This document shows positions 42,828-55,035 of a stretch of 64,000 bases of DNA, piece by piece. The notes under the pieces are model-generated. The model was not told the DNA's origin. It did not search any database and was given only the letters and a program-made list of their open reading frames with translations. The DNA is taken from positions 4,070,223-4,134,222 of the forward strand of contig OZ026564.1 of assembly GCA_964020155.1 (NCBI GenBank). Reading direction: 5' to 3'. Both the position numbers and the translations under genes were made by a program. The DNA comes from Chondrilla cf. caribensis (lineage: Eukaryota; Porifera; Demospongiae; Chondrillida; Chondrillidae). Each line of letters opens with the position of its first letter. The stretch's first letter is position 1.

Positions 42828-43398
42828 AATAAGAAGGCAAGCTCCGGTTTGGTACAGGATGGTGCACCAGGAAGGGGGCATCTTGTACACTAATAGGAAG
42901 GGACTGTGTGTACTAGGAAGGGGCATCTTGTACACTAAATAAGAAGGGACTGTGTGTACTGGGAAGGGGCATCTTGTACACTAAATAAGAAGGGACTGTG
43001 TGTACTAGGAAGGGGCATCTTGTACACTAAACAAGAAGGGACTGTGTGTACTAGGAAGGGGCATCTTGTACACTAAATAAGAAGGGACTGTGTGTACTAG
43101 GAAGGGGCATCTTGTACACTAAATAAGAAGGGACTGTGTATACTAGGAAGGGGCATCTTGTACACTAAACAAGAAGGGACTGTGTGTACTAGTAAGGGGC
43201 ATCTTGTACACTAAACAAGAAGGGACTGTGTATACTAGGAAGGGGCATCTTGTACACTAAACAAGAAGGGACTGTGTATACTAGGAAGGGGCATCTTGTA
43301 CACTAAACAAGAAGGGACTGTGTGTACTAGTAAGGGGCATCTTGTACACTAAATAAGAAGGGACTGTGTGTACTAGTAAGGGGCATCTTGTACACATG
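42828..43398. repeat. 46-bp minisatellite, about 12 units
   Basis: Longest array of this unit. GTATACT and CTAGTAAGG variants are interleaved. Confidence 0.93.
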
Positions 43399-43414
43399 TA
43401 CTTCAGCTACTCAC

Positions 43415-43500
43415 CTTGTATTGATAGTCTCTTCCAATAGCCTGTTCTGTTAACCCCTTTCTTCTTCAAGTGTTCTGAGTACTGCAGTTGCTGATTTTCT
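43415..43500 (-). other. Candidate minus-strand exon end, copy of 25.2 kb
   Basis: Reads KKKGVNRTGYWKRLSIQ to CAAG followed by GTGAGTAG. See 25207-25290. Confidence 0.38.
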
Positions 43501-43852
43501 GATCTCAAAATTAGCAATAATGTTTATACAGTTTCAACATGTTACTATTATACTGCGTTCTTTGTGTACTTAGTGTAATGATAGTCGTCTTCATTGCCCC
43601 TTGGTAAAGAAGGTGTGTATCTTAATTGGCTTCAACCTAGAGCGCGCACATACAGTAGAAAAACATGTTACATTGTATGTAGGTGACATGTAGGTAATTT
43701 GTACGGAACATATCTTCTTACTACGTACATATGTATGTATTGTAATGTACTTGATGATATTTGTTCCTTACCTGCACATAGCCTTCTTACAGTAATGATA
43801 TTCATGGTCACATAATCATTGGACATTACTTCAACTCAAATTCAAGTCACAG

Positions 43853-44082
43853 CACTACATTTTGACACACACAAGCATAGAGACAGAGAACAAATCCACA
43901 CCAGAAGCTTGGGCTGGTAGAGTGCCAAATTATACAATGTGCTAAGACAGTACTCCTCTCCCTCAGGTGATGAGGTCTATATTCAGAACGTCCACTGAAC
44001 TGAGTCCACTGGAGAGTGTGGAGGGAGTACATGTCATACCTGGTCATGTGTTCATAGTACGACACCAGCCACAAGTTGGAGA

Positions 44083-44084
<2 letters not shown>
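43853..44084 (+). pseudogene. Exon H, unit 4 (nonsense)
   Basis: Same 232-bp exon as in unit 3, but TGTGTA has become TGCTAA, placing a stop at 43943-43945 directly after NYTMC. Flanks are conserved. Confidence 0.6.
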
Positions 44085-44151
<67 letters not shown>

Positions 44152-44189
44152 TGTGTGCGTGCGTGCGTGCGTGCGTGCGTGTGTGCGTG

Positions 44190-44241
<52 letters not shown>

Positions 44242-44256
44242 CGTGTGTGTGTGTGT

Positions 44257-44316
<60 letters not shown>

Positions 44317-44336
44317 ATCTGTGTGTGTGTGTGTGT
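44085..44336. repeat. (GT)n microsatellite with (GTGC)n core, unit 4
   Basis: Contains about 60 bp of GTGC-rich repeat (44121-44190) that is much shorter in the other arrays. Confidence 0.95.
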
Positions 44337-44478
44337 ATCATTGTACATACGTACATGCATACATGTTCAATGTACATTGAGCTTATGTGTGTGTGCTTTG
44401 TGTGTTGTGTGTTGCGTACTCACACACACAACTGTATCTACATGTGTATATGTACTTGTTTTGACATAAGCGCATAAA

Positions 44479-44509
<31 letters not shown>

Positions 44510-45208
44510 TCACATACATATGTACCCCAGTTTGTAACTCACAATCACCCAACATGTAGAGTTGCCTCAGGAATACTTAAGAATGAGTCTAAACAACCTG
44601 TAACGATTTTAGCACTTCGTACACATCATAACAACACCTTAGTGTAGTGTGCTGGGTAAATCTGAAAGGTTCGAAGGTTATGTACAGATGTGTGTTAACA
44701 TTGTCCCAAATGACAGCTATATGAGTTACACTGATGGTGTATGCATTCTGTGTATGTGTGTACTCATGTACATGTGTGCTATGTACATACATGTGAATGT
44801 GTGTAGTACATAATGTATGTGAATATTGCCTATAATATTACCTATGTGTGTAAATGTATGTATGTTCTTGTGTACATCTTGTGAATATGTAGCCAGTAGA
44901 CAAGTGGGGAGGGGTAAATCAACTTTATAGGAATCTCCTTCCAGACTATTTGTAGATACTGAGAATTTTGAACTCTCCACAGTCTTACTAAGGGGTACCG
45001 TAAGGGTTACCAGGAGCCTGTACCACCATGTTCTAACTTATGAAATTAGAATCTCCCTTTTCTAACTCCTGTTTACAGGCCTCATATGTGAGTGTGTGTA
45101 CTCTCTCACTGTGATACTGAGATTGATCTGACCAACATCCGTTCCTGTTTTATTTGTACCTAATACATGCTGTATGTTACCCCCTCTTTATTATTGTTCT
45201 CTGTGTAG
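44337..45208. other. H-P intron, unit 4
   Basis: As in units 2 and 3. Confidence 0.45.
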
Positions 45209-45478
45209 AACTGTGAGGACACATGGAGAGAGTGTTATATGGGTGCAACAGGAGGATGGTGTTATCCTTAACAATGGACAACCTACAGACCAGATAGTAA
45301 CTCCTACACAAGAGACTCCGATTACACCCAAAACCAGCACCAAGAGTCGTTGTCGGATTGTGAGGATTTACATGGCAAACTGGTCCCCAGAGTATCCGAA
45401 ACTCTCTTCATGCATGAATTCACCAACAAACCAACTTTGATAGGACAATTGTTCAAAGAAGCTGATTCCTCAGATTAG
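45209..45478 (+). pseudogene. Terminal exon P, unit 4 (frameshift)
   Basis: One C is missing near 45340 (CAGCACCAAGAG versus CAGCACCCAAGAG), so the frame breaks after PKTST. The exon is 270 bp against 271 in the four intact copies. Exon H of this unit also carries a stop, so the unit's H/P gene is dead. Confidence 0.75.
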
Positions 45479-46318
45479 AATAGTGTGTATGTGATGTGAT
45501 GTAGTACAACCAACATACATATCTGTGTATAGTATGTGTGATCTTTTTTACTTTCGCTCACACACACATACGGAGCATGTTATATATTTAGCAACAATCA
45601 CACATGTGTTGTATATGGGATGTGGTCCATGAAACATAAGTAAATCTTCCTTGATGTTTTGTATTGTTGATGTTTTGTGTTGTTCACTTCTTATTGTTTG
45701 TATGTTTGTTTACTGATGAGCTGTTGTTTTATTGTTCGCCTATTGTATTGCTGCTATTATGAAATTTATTAATGTACGTATATTATTTATTAATGATTTC
45801 AAATCACAGAACATGTGTATACATGTAGTGTGAATCCTCATTAATCCACCACCGCTTTATCTGTCAAACCATTTAGTCGACCACAAATACCGTTACAATG
45901 TACATACAGGTACTGATGAATATGGTGGATGAATGAGAATTCTCAGTGTGGACATATAATCTTATTATAGCTATCATAGAGTCTATTGTTACTGAATTAC
46001 ATATGTACAAATATCATTGGAAATTAATACATCGTTAACAATCGATATATTTCTATGACATTGTACATGTTAGCATACTGTATAATAGTATTATATTACT
46101 GTATATATTATATGCAACAGCGATTCATTTTTCTGATAATTACTTATGAAATGAACTTACAAAATGAATGGAACATTACATAACCATTGCATATAATAGA
46201 TCTTCATTACTTATGCACATGCATTATGTACATATATACTATGTACATAGCTGAAGGTATAATACAATACTTTTTATTAGCAGCAAAATTCAGCAGATTG
46301 TAGTGTCAAAGTGCATTC
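45479..46318. other. AT-rich 3' flank of exon P, unit 4
   Basis: Probable 3' untranslated region and spacer. No gene. Confidence 0.5.
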
Positions 46319-46505
46319 TCATGTGGTGGACGTCCTCTGGTACACTTTGATGTCGTACTCAACTCCATTCTCAGATATGAGGCCACTGGGGACATCGGGG
46401 TCTCTGGGAAAAGACACATGCTACATTGTGTTAAGTGTATTCATTGCTTCAACCTGTTAATTTCACAAGCTACTTTGCAGAACTGCTTCAGATAGATGCA
46501 CACAA

Positions 46506-46547
<42 letters not shown>

Positions 46548-46672
46548 TCTACAGAATTGGAATAATGGTTTTTAAGTTTCATTTATACAAGAAATTATGT
46601 TTCAAGATGAATATGACACTGAATAAATACAAGAAGCTCTTACTAGCAATGCTCACCTTTCCTTTCGTCCAT
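46319..46672 (-). CDS. Small two-exon gene (32 aa), copy 2
   Basis: Exon 1 is 46672-46657 (MDERK, donor GTGAGC). Exon 2 is 46401-46319 (DPDVPSGLISENG, VEYDIKVYQRTSTT, TGA). The intron is 255 bp because it includes a (CA)n run at 46507-46544. Structure and phase match the copy at 9.6 kb. Confidence 0.55.
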
Positions 46673-46891
46673 ACTAGCTGAGTTCTTTAGTCTCAGGAGT
46701 TTACCGAAGCTTAAGTTTCCCCATTTTTCCCCGTACTGGGAAGCCTTAGCAGTAGCCGATTGGGCTAGTGGCCTCTCCAGTATGATACCGTACCATTTCT
46801 AGGATCGCCAAGTCCCGTTCCAATTTCAGATTTGGTATAGAGACGGTGTCGACCACAGAACAATTTCGCGTTTCTTGCTGACCAGGCGGTG

Positions 46892-46960
46892 ATGAGTTTG
46901 ACTGCGATATCCTTTGAAGTCCAAAGACTCTGGTCGGTGTGGCCCCTCAATAATGTCCAG
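46892..46960 (+). CDS. First coding exon F, copy 4
   Basis: Same 23 codons; the donor here is CAG/GTAAGC, closer to consensus. Its upstream region lacks the TAGTCTGG transposon end found in the other four copies (CAGATTTGGTATAGAGACGG), probably the pre-insertion state or a clean deletion. Confidence 0.5.
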
Positions 46961-47022
46961 GTAAGCGTTTTACGTCTCTTACAACCCCGTACGTTCGTAT
47001 GTGTGTGCATGTGGAGGTAACC

Positions 47023-47105
47023 TAGTCTGGCGTAGCCGACCCTTGATCCGCCATTTTATTTTGTTCGGGCGGAAAGGCGGATCAAGGGTCGGCTACGCCA
47101 GACTA
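47023..47105. mobile_element. 83-bp Mutator-like hairpin MITE with 9-bp target duplication
   Basis: Perfect 30-bp terminal inverted repeats beginning TAGTCTGGCGTAGCCGACCC enclose a 23-bp centre. GAGGTAACC is duplicated at 47014-47022 and 47106-47114. The paralogues (4711, 10280, 28533 and 54631) have a single GAGGTAACC, so the insertion is specific to this unit. A 9-bp duplication fits Mutator-like elements. Confidence 0.88.
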
Positions 47106-47515
47106 GAGGTAACCCCCCATGGCTGCTGTATGTGTAGAGATAGTTCGATACTTCCCACTCACCGGGTTCATGAAGTATTGAGTGCTGTATTGTTAGTAAT
47201 GATATGGCCATATCTAACTGTGATTTTCATATAATTATGGTAAGTTATTGAAGCTAAGGAATTCGTAATTTTGTGTTGAGTGTAGTAAGAAAGATTATGA
47301 ACGTTTTGTGTTGGTTGTTGATTAGAATATCTCCACAAAATAGTAGTTAATACAAAGGTACATCACATGTTTACCTCTTGCAATAGTGGTTAACTGATGA
47401 TATTGACAATGTGTGTGAAGTTGTGGGTGTGGTGATTTTGTAAAAGTACACAATACATACTATAGTTGTTGGTTGAGCATATTGTGGTAGTCAATTTCCA
47501 CATGGTATTTGTACC

Positions 47516-47989
47516 TCAAGGAGCTCTCCCTCTCTGCCTCCCAGTCACCAGTTCATCTTTCTCCTCCTCCACTGTGACCAGCAGTGTGACAAGTGGTGAT
47601 TGGACGACTACAAGTTCACTGCTATCACCAAATGCTCCTTCTGGTTTTAACTGTTTGGTTTTTGAGAGAACCATTTGTTGTTTTCCTTTTGAGCCAGACG
47701 TTTCTTCCCAACTGCCAGTAGTAGTGGGGACCACAGTTGTCTGTCTTGTCTATTCTCCTGTATTGGTTGGAGAGTAGACTGTCGGGGATCCTCTGCCAGT
47801 CACTAGTTGTGCATTTTGTTCCTTTATAGTATCCAGCCATGGGGTGTGTGGTGATACACCAACTACCAGTTGACTGTTATCACCAAACAAGTGGTTAGGT
47901 GGTAACTGGAGGTTCTGTCCAACCACCATTTGTTGGTTTCTTGGAGTGAGAAGAGTTTCTTCCTGAGTGGCTGTGTTACTGAGGTCCAT
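47516..47989 (-). pseudogene. Double-module VTGR protein, exon S, copy 4 (nonsense)
   Basis: Full-length homology, but GAG in the linker (NSGEETR) has become TAG at 47750-47752, after module 1. Both modules are otherwise readable. Acceptor and flanks are conserved. Confidence 0.75.
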
Positions 47990-48295
47990 CCTTGTATCTG
48001 CAAAGAATAGATTTCAAGTGGAATAGAACCTCACTTTATCAGTAATAGGACCACCTCAGTAACAGGACCACCTTAGTAATAGGACTACTATTTCCCAGTT
48101 CCAGGGATTCCTGTATTGAATGTTTGCTCTCTAAATGGTCCACAAGTGAGATCAACTCTCCTAGAATATGCCCAGACTGGTAGCTGTATCAGTAAATGGC
48201 CATGGCTGAACTTTCAGCAATTGTTTCACAAAACTGTTACATACTGTAGAGCACTATTGAATTCATTTGAATATCTGGGAACAGTCATTGCTTAC
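47990..48295. other. VTGR upstream region, unit 4
   Basis: Three 17-bp units at 48045-48090 and the single-copy CACAAGTGAG segment. No gene. Confidence 0.45.
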
Positions 48296-48590
48296 CTTAT
48301 TTTGAGCTTCTGTGTTTTTTTTCTTGGAGTAATGGGACAACCTCAGTCTGCGAATGAAAGTGTGGCGGTGGAGCTGTTAGCCTTTTTGTCGAGTTTTTGT
48401 TTTTAATGATATTCATGGCCTCGACTGCAATGCTTGATCTGTTGACACAACGGGAAGCATTTGGTTTCAAGTGCCATAAGAACGAGAGGTTCTGTACACA
48501 CTGGGCGAGGGTATGGAGTTTTAAGAGGGATTGTGGAGAGGGGGAAATAACAAACGCCCGGGGCGTTAAACAAGAAGGCGCAGTGTACAC
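48296..48590 (-). other. Candidate minus-strand exon, diverged copy
   Basis: Ends at a consensus donor (AATAAG, GTAAGC). The longest open frame (97 codons, MYTAPSCLTPRAFV) is not in the phase used by the related exon at 24.76 kb. Weak candidate. Confidence 0.25.
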
Positions 48591-48835
48591 TTATCATAAT
48601 CTTGTACACTAAATAAGAAGGGACTGTGTGTACCAGGAAGGGGCACCTTGTACACTAAATAAGAAGGGACTGTGTGTACTAGGAAGGGGCATCTTGTACA
48701 CTAAATAAGAAGGGACCGTGTGTACTAGGAAGGGGCATCTTGTACACTAAATAAGAAGGGACTGTGTGTACTAGGAGGGGCATCTTGTACACTAAACAAG
48801 AAGGGACTGTGTGTACTAGGAAGGGGGCATCTTGC
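48591..48835. repeat. 46-bp minisatellite, about 5 units
   Basis: Followed by GGCCATCAATTCACTCTAGT and one GTGTCCAAGTTAC, a single-unit relative of the 17/18-bp satellite. Confidence 0.92.
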
Positions 48836-49707
48836 ATGAGGCCATCAATTCACTCTAGTGTCCAAGTTACTTTCTCAGTAATAGGACTACTATTTTCCAT
48901 TTTTAGGGATCTTTGCACTGTGTGCTTGCTCTATAAACAGTCCATCTCACACTAGCCATGGTTTTAGTACCTGGTAGGTCTACACTTGTATAGCATAAGA
49001 TCGGTTGGACCTTGTGTAGCAATACTGGAGGCACTGTAAGATCACAAGGAGTATCATAGCTTACTGTATCTCAACAGGTTGTTGAGTTACGAGGACGATG
49101 GGTATGGTTTGCGTTACTCTGAGCATCTTAGCATACCTTATGTCGACAGGTTGTTTATCCAGGTTGGTGGCAGTATGAAATGGCAGAACTGCAAAGACAT
49201 TGATAGGCATTGCTAACATTAGTAGGAAATGTCCATGCATGAAGAATTACAAGGACGATTGGTATGGTTTGCGTATCTTGGAGCATCTTAGCTAGTTACC
49301 ACTGTGTTCCATGTTACCCCAGTGTACAAGTTACCCCAGTGTCCAAGTTACCCAGTATTTCAACCTGACCAGTGTACCCTGTGTAAGGACTGGTGTTCTG
49401 CTCTTGTATAGCATTATTGCAAGTCACTGTAATATCATTGAGATCAACTTGTGCTTGGAATTCAGCTGCTCGTCTTGTATTAACAGTCTCTTCAAATAGC
49501 TGTTCTGTTAACCCTTTCTTCTTCAAGTGCTCCTTTTACTGTAGTTACGGACTTTTGATCACTTCAATAATAATTGGTAATGATATTCATTGTTAAATTA
49601 AATAATATTCATCTACGTACTGTGTTGAATAGTTGTGGGAAGCCCACCCTAGACAATGTACACTGGCAAGAAGCCAGTCACTGTAGGTACACCATGACCA
49701 CCTTCTT
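48836..49707. other. Block-A-like flank, no gene
   Basis: Matches 11.9-12.3 and 56.5-56.9 kb. Two satellite units occur at 49310-49350. The KKKGLTEQLFEETVNTR frame at 49465-49526 ends where other copies have a donor, but GT is mutated (AAGACGAGC). Confidence 0.45.
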
Positions 49708-49760
49708 ACTGGGTAGGTAGGTACGTACACCAGCAAACCTGGTGTACGTACCTACCCAGT
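49708..49760. repeat. Hairpin at the start of the 35-bp array
   Basis: ACTGGGTAGGTAGGTACGTA and its inverted copy form 22-bp arms around a 5-base loop, with a 4-base bulge. Confidence 0.75.
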
Positions 49761-49765
49761 GTGTA

Positions 49766-51372
49766 CTAGTGTCTACCCCAGTAACCGACCCCAGTAACCG
49801 ACCCCAGTGTGTACTAGTGTCTACCCCAGTAACCGACCCCAGTGTGTACTAGTGTCTACCCCAGTAACCGACCCCAGTGTGTACTAGTGTCTACCCCAGT
49901 AACCGACCCAAGTGTGTACTAGTGTCTACCCCAGTAACCGACCCAAGTGTGTACTAGTGTCTACCCCAGTAACCCACCCCAGTGTGTACTAGTGTCTACC
50001 CCAATAACCGACCCCAGTGTGTACTAGTGTCTACCCCAGTAACCGACCCCAGTGTGTACTAGTGTCTACCCCAATAACCGACCCCAGTGTGTACTAGTGT
50101 CTACCCCAGTAACCAACCCAAGTGTGTACTAGTGTCTACCCCAATAACCGACCCAAGTGTGTACTAGTGTCTACCCCAGTAACCGACCCAAGTGTGTACT
50201 AGTGTCTACCCCAGTAACCGACCCAAGTGTGTACTAGTGTCTACCCCAGTAACCGACCCAAGTGTGTACTAGTGTCTACCCCAGTAACCCACCCCAGTGT
50301 GTACTAGTGTCTACCCCAGTAACCGACCCCAGTGTGTACTAGTGTCTACCCCAGTAACCGACCCCAGTGTGTACTAGTGTCTACCCCAGTAACCGACCCA
50401 AGTGTGTACTAGTGTCTACCCCAATAACCGACCCCAGTGTGTACTAGTGTCTACCCCAGTAACCAACCCAAGTGTGTACTAGTGTCTACCCCAGTAACCG
50501 ACCCAAGTGTGTACTAGTGTCTACCCCAGTAACCGACCCAAGTGTGTACTAGTGTCTACCCCAGTAACCCACCCCAGTGTGTACTAGTGTCTACCCCAAT
50601 AACCGACCCCAGTGTGTACTAGTGTCTACCCCAGTAACCGACCCCAGTGTGTACTAGTGTCTACCCCAATAACCGACCCCAGTGTGTACTAGTGTCTACC
50701 CCAGTAACCAACCCAAGTGTGTACTAGTGTCTACCCCAATAACCGACCCAAGTGTGTACTAGTGTCTACCCCAGTAACCGACCCAAGTGTGTACTAGTGT
50801 CTACCCCAGTAACCGACCCAAGTGTGTACTAGTGTCTACCCCAGTAACCGACCCAAGTGTGTACTAGTGTCTACCCCAGTAACCCACCCCAGTGTGTACT
50901 AGTGTCTACCCCAGTAACCGACCCCAGTGTGTACTAGTGTCTACCCCAGTAACCGACCCCAGTGTGTACTAGTGTCTACCCCAGTAACCGACCCAAGTGT
51001 GTACTAGTGTCTACCCCAATAACCGACCCCAGTGTGTACTAGTGTCTACCCCAGTAACCGACCCAAGTGTGTACTAGTGTCTACCCCAGTAACCGACCCA
51101 AGTGTGTACTAGTGTCTACCCCAGTAACCGACCCAAGTGTGTACTAGTGTCTACCCCAGTAACCCACCCCAGTGTGTACTAGTGTCTACCCCAGTAACCG
51201 ACCCAAGTGTGTACTAGTGTCTACCCCAGTAACCGACCCCAGTGTGTACTAGTGTCTACCCCAATAACCGACCCCAGTGTGTACTAGTGTCTACCCCAGT
51301 AACCAACCCAAGTGTGTACTAGTGTCTACCCCAGTAACCGACCCCAGTGTGTACTAGTGTCTACCCCAGTAA
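49766..51372. repeat. 35-bp satellite array, about 46 units, with 595-bp superunit
   Basis: The unit is GTGTGTACTAGTGTCTACCC plus CAGTAACCGACCCCA. The variants CCAATAACC, ACCAACCCA and ACCCACCCC recur in the same order at a spacing of 595 bp (17 units), for example from 49971 and from 50566. No other copy in the window. Confidence 0.96.
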
Positions 51373-51883
51373 TCCCAATGCCAGTGCCACTGTAATGATA
51401 TTCATGTTCCTGGTTGCTGGTGCTTTCTTACTGTAATGATAATGCTAATCCGTACTGTTTGTGTTACTGGTGCCTTCTTACTGCGTTGATAGTCCTAAAC
51501 AAGAAGGCATGCTGTGCACTGTATGACAATGCTATTTTGTATTGGTTGTTCTTGTTGTAATGGTATGCTGTTGTTCTTGGTTGGGATCATCATAGCAGTA
51601 AGAAAGCTTCTTAATGTGATAATGCCTTGTTACTGCTTTGTGGACTGAAGAGCGCTTAAGTGCTTCCATAAAGATATTTTTGTGCTTCGATGCGTACATA
51701 AGGGTATTCTTGTGCTTTGATGGTCCTAAACAAGAAGGCATGTTGTACACTATATGATAATGCTATTTTGTAATGGTATGCTCTTGTTCTTGAAGCCTTC
51801 TTACTGCTATGATATTCTTATCAGTGAGAAGGCTTCAGTGTGTGCATAAGGATATTCGTTTTCTATTATTGTACTCTGTGTAG
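51373..51883. other. Unique spacer before truncated C unit
   Basis: Repeated phrases around GATATTC, GCCTTCTTACTG and CCTAAACAAGAAGGCATG. The H-P intron is joined here only 20-30 bp before exon P, so the H part was lost at this breakpoint. Confidence 0.45.
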
Positions 51884-52154
51884 AACTGGGAGGACACATG
51901 GAGAGAGTGTTATATGGGTGCAACAGGATGATGGTGTTGTCCTTAACAATGGACAACCTACAGACCAGATAGTAACTCCTGCACAAGAGACTCCGATTAC
52001 ACCCAAAACCAGCACCCAAGAGTCGCTGTTGGATTGTGAGGATTTACATGTCAAACTGGTCCCCGGAGTATCTGAAACTCCCTTCACCCACGAATTCACC
52101 AACAAACCAACTTTGATAGGACAATTGTTCAAAGAAGCCGATTCCTCAGATTAG
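51884..52154 (+). CDS. Terminal exon P, unit 5
   Basis: Intact 89-codon frame (VQQDDGVVLNNGQ variant), acceptor GTACTCTGTGTAG. With no exon H or GT array upstream, it is probably an orphan exon. Confidence 0.5.
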
Positions 52155-53191
52155 AATAGTGTGTATGTGATGTGATGTAGTACAACCAACATACATATCT
52201 GTGTATAGTATGTGTGATCTTTTTTACTTTTACTCACACACACATACTGAGCATGTTATATATTTAGCAACAATCACACATGTGTTGTATATGGGATGTG
52301 GTCCATGAAACATAAGTAAATCTTCCTTGATGTTTTGTATTGTTGATGTTTTGTGTTGTTTACTTCTTATTGTTTGTATGTTTGTTTACTGATGAGCTGT
52401 TGTTTTATTGTTTGCCTATTGTATTGCTGCTAGTATGAAATTTATTAATGTACGTATATTATTTATTAATGATTTCAAATCACAGAACATGTGTATACAT
52501 GTAGTGTGAATCCTCATTAATCCACCACCGCTTTATCTGTCAAACCATTTAGTCGACCACAAATACCGATATAATGTACATACAGGTACTGATGAATATC
52601 CAGTTTATCCACTACATTTCTCAACACAAACAGTGGTGAATTGATGAGAACTCACTTTAGAGTGATGTAGCTTTTAGTCTGCCTACCATGATTTCCCCAA
52701 AACCATATATATATACAACCAGTTTTAATATCCAGTTAATTTGTCATATATATTTCATGACAACGAATTACATGTGGTGGATGAATGGGAATTCTCAATG
52801 TGGACATATAATCTTATTATAGTTATCATAGAGTTTATTGTTACTGAATTACATATATACAAATATCATTGGAAATTAATACATCGTTAACAATCAATAT
52901 ATTTCTATGACATTGTACATGTTAGCATACTGTATACAGTAATAGTATTATATTCATACATATATATTATATGCAACAGTGATTTATTTTTCTGATGATT
53001 ACTTCTGAAATGAATTTACAAAATGAATGAAACATCACATAAAAAGATTACATTAATCATTGCATATAATAGATCTTCATCACTTATGCACATGCATTAT
53101 GTACATACATACTATGTACATAGGTGAAGGTATAATTCAATATTTTTTATTAGCAGCAAAATTCAGCAGATTGTAGTGTTGAAGTGCATTC
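52155..53191. other. AT-rich 3' flank of exon P, unit 5
   Basis: As in other units; full-length version of the spacer. Confidence 0.5.
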
Positions 53192-54304
53192 TCATGTGGT
53201 GGGCGTCCTCTGGTACACTTTGATGTCGTACTCAACTCCATTCTCAGATATGAGGCCACTGGGGACATCAGGGTCTCTGGGAAAAGATACATGCTACATT
53301 GTGTTAAGTGTATTCATTGCTTGAACATGTTGATTTCACAAGCTACTTTGAAAAACTGCTTTAGATGCATGCACACAACTACACACGCACGCACGCACAC
53401 ATGCACGCACACACACACACACACACACACGTCCACAACAGATAAACACAACAACAGGGGGTAGCACATGAGAATATTTGACTTGTGATGCATACATAAT
53501 GTTATGTAGTCTAGTACTGCTGGTCCTATTAGGCCTACCATTGCAAGTGAAATTGCTACTTGCTAAATTGCTAAATTGAAATTAAGGGGACTGTGTGAAG
53601 CCTTCTTAGTGTTCCTTGAAGGCATGTGTGCAGTGCAAGTGCTGCAAGAAGGGAATGTGTGAAGCCTTCTTAGTGTAATTTTAAATCTGAAGGAAGCCAT
53701 GTGTGGACTAACTCAGTGTAATGTATCTTAACTGGTGAGTGTCACTATTGTGGTTGACAACCTAGTGTTTATTTAATACCTACGTTCAATCTGGAAGAAT
53801 ATGTGATTGGATTAAATAAGGGTGAACATACCTCATTTCAGACAATATCTAAATTTTGAATGCACCAATGTTCCACCCAGCTCGGTCCACATTGGACAGA
53901 TCACAGAATGCTGTGTCTTGTCTAGTGTGAGGGGATCAAGCATGTATATAAAATATAGTTTCTTGAAAATGATACAGCAAGACACTGAGTGTCCGGAATT
54001 AATTACCATCCGAAATTAGGTATGTTCACCTTACCTATGTAATGCAGTTGGCAATACTGTAGAAATTGTCCTAAGAGACCACTGTGGTGGAAGACAGCCA
54101 CTTCCAGGGTTTGCCTATGGTTAAACTCACCGAATTGAACACACGTGATGGTCATGTTCTGAGCACTGGCAGCTGTGATAATTTCTACAAAATTGGAACA
54201 GTGGTTTTTAAGTTTCATTTATACAAGAAATTTTGAAGATGAATATGACACTGAATAAATACAAGAAGCTCTTACTAGCAATGCCCACCTTTCCTTTCGT
54301 CCAT
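53192..54304 (-). CDS. Small two-exon gene, copy 3, intron enlarged by insertion
   Basis: Exon 1 is 54304-54289 (MDERK; the donor is now GTGGGC). Exon 2 is 53274-53192 (DPDVPSGLISENG, ending QRTPTT and TGA). The intron is 1,014 bp against 180 and 255 bp in the other copies. About 750 bp between 53430 and 54180 has no counterpart in them and contains a MITE. The weaker donor may reduce splicing. Product otherwise unchanged. Confidence 0.5.
53818..54032. mobile_element. 215-bp MITE with AAGGGTGAACATACCT ends
   Basis: The left end AAGGGTGAACATACCTCATT and the right end, complement of AAGGTGAACATACCTAATTT, are inverted repeats over about 22 bp. It lies in the small gene's intron. Target duplication not clear; the flanks could give TTA or TA. 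Confidence 0.65.
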
Positions 54305-54510
54305 ACTAGCTGAGTTCTTTAGTCGATCCAGGAGTTTTCCCGAAGCTAGCCTAAGTTTCCCCATTTTATATCGCGAAGTCCAAGTTCAGATTAGTCTGGC
54401 GTAGACGACTCTTGGTCCGCCATTTTTTTGTTCGGCCGAGAAAGGGTAGAGATCTAGCTAGAGACAGTGCCGACCACAGAACAATTTCGTTTCTTGCTGA
54501 CCAGGCGGTG

Positions 54511-54579
54511 ATGAGTTTGACTGCGATATCCTTTGAAGTCCAAAGACTCTGGTCGGTGTGGCCCCTCAATAATGTCCAG
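54511..54579 (+). CDS. First coding exon F, copy 5
   Basis: Identical 23-residue peptide and CAG/GTAACC donor. The upstream region carries a diverged one-ended transposon terminus (TAGTCTGGCGTAGACGACTC) at 54394. Confidence 0.5.
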
Positions 54580-55035
54580 GTAACCGTTTTACGTCTCTTA
54601 CAACCCCGTATGTTCGTATGTGTGTGTATGTGGAGGTAACCCCCCATGCCTGCTGTATGTGTAGAGATTGTTCGCTACTTCCCACTCCCCGGGTTCATGA
54701 AGTATTGAGTGCTGTATTGTTAGTAATGGTATGGCCATATCTAACTGTGATTTTCATATAATTATGGTAAGTTATTGAAGCTATTCGTAATTTTGTGTTC
54801 AGTGTAGTAAGAAGATATGAACGTTTTGTGTTGGTTGTTGAATAGAATATCTCCACAAAATAGTAGTAAATACAAAGGTACATCACATGTTTACCTCTTG
54901 CAATAGTGGTTAACTGATGATATTGACAATGTGTGTGAAGTTGTGGGTGTGGTGATTTTGTAAAAGTACACAATACATACTATAGTTGTTGGTTGAGCAT
55001 ATTGAGGTAGTCAATTTCCACATGGTATTTGTACC

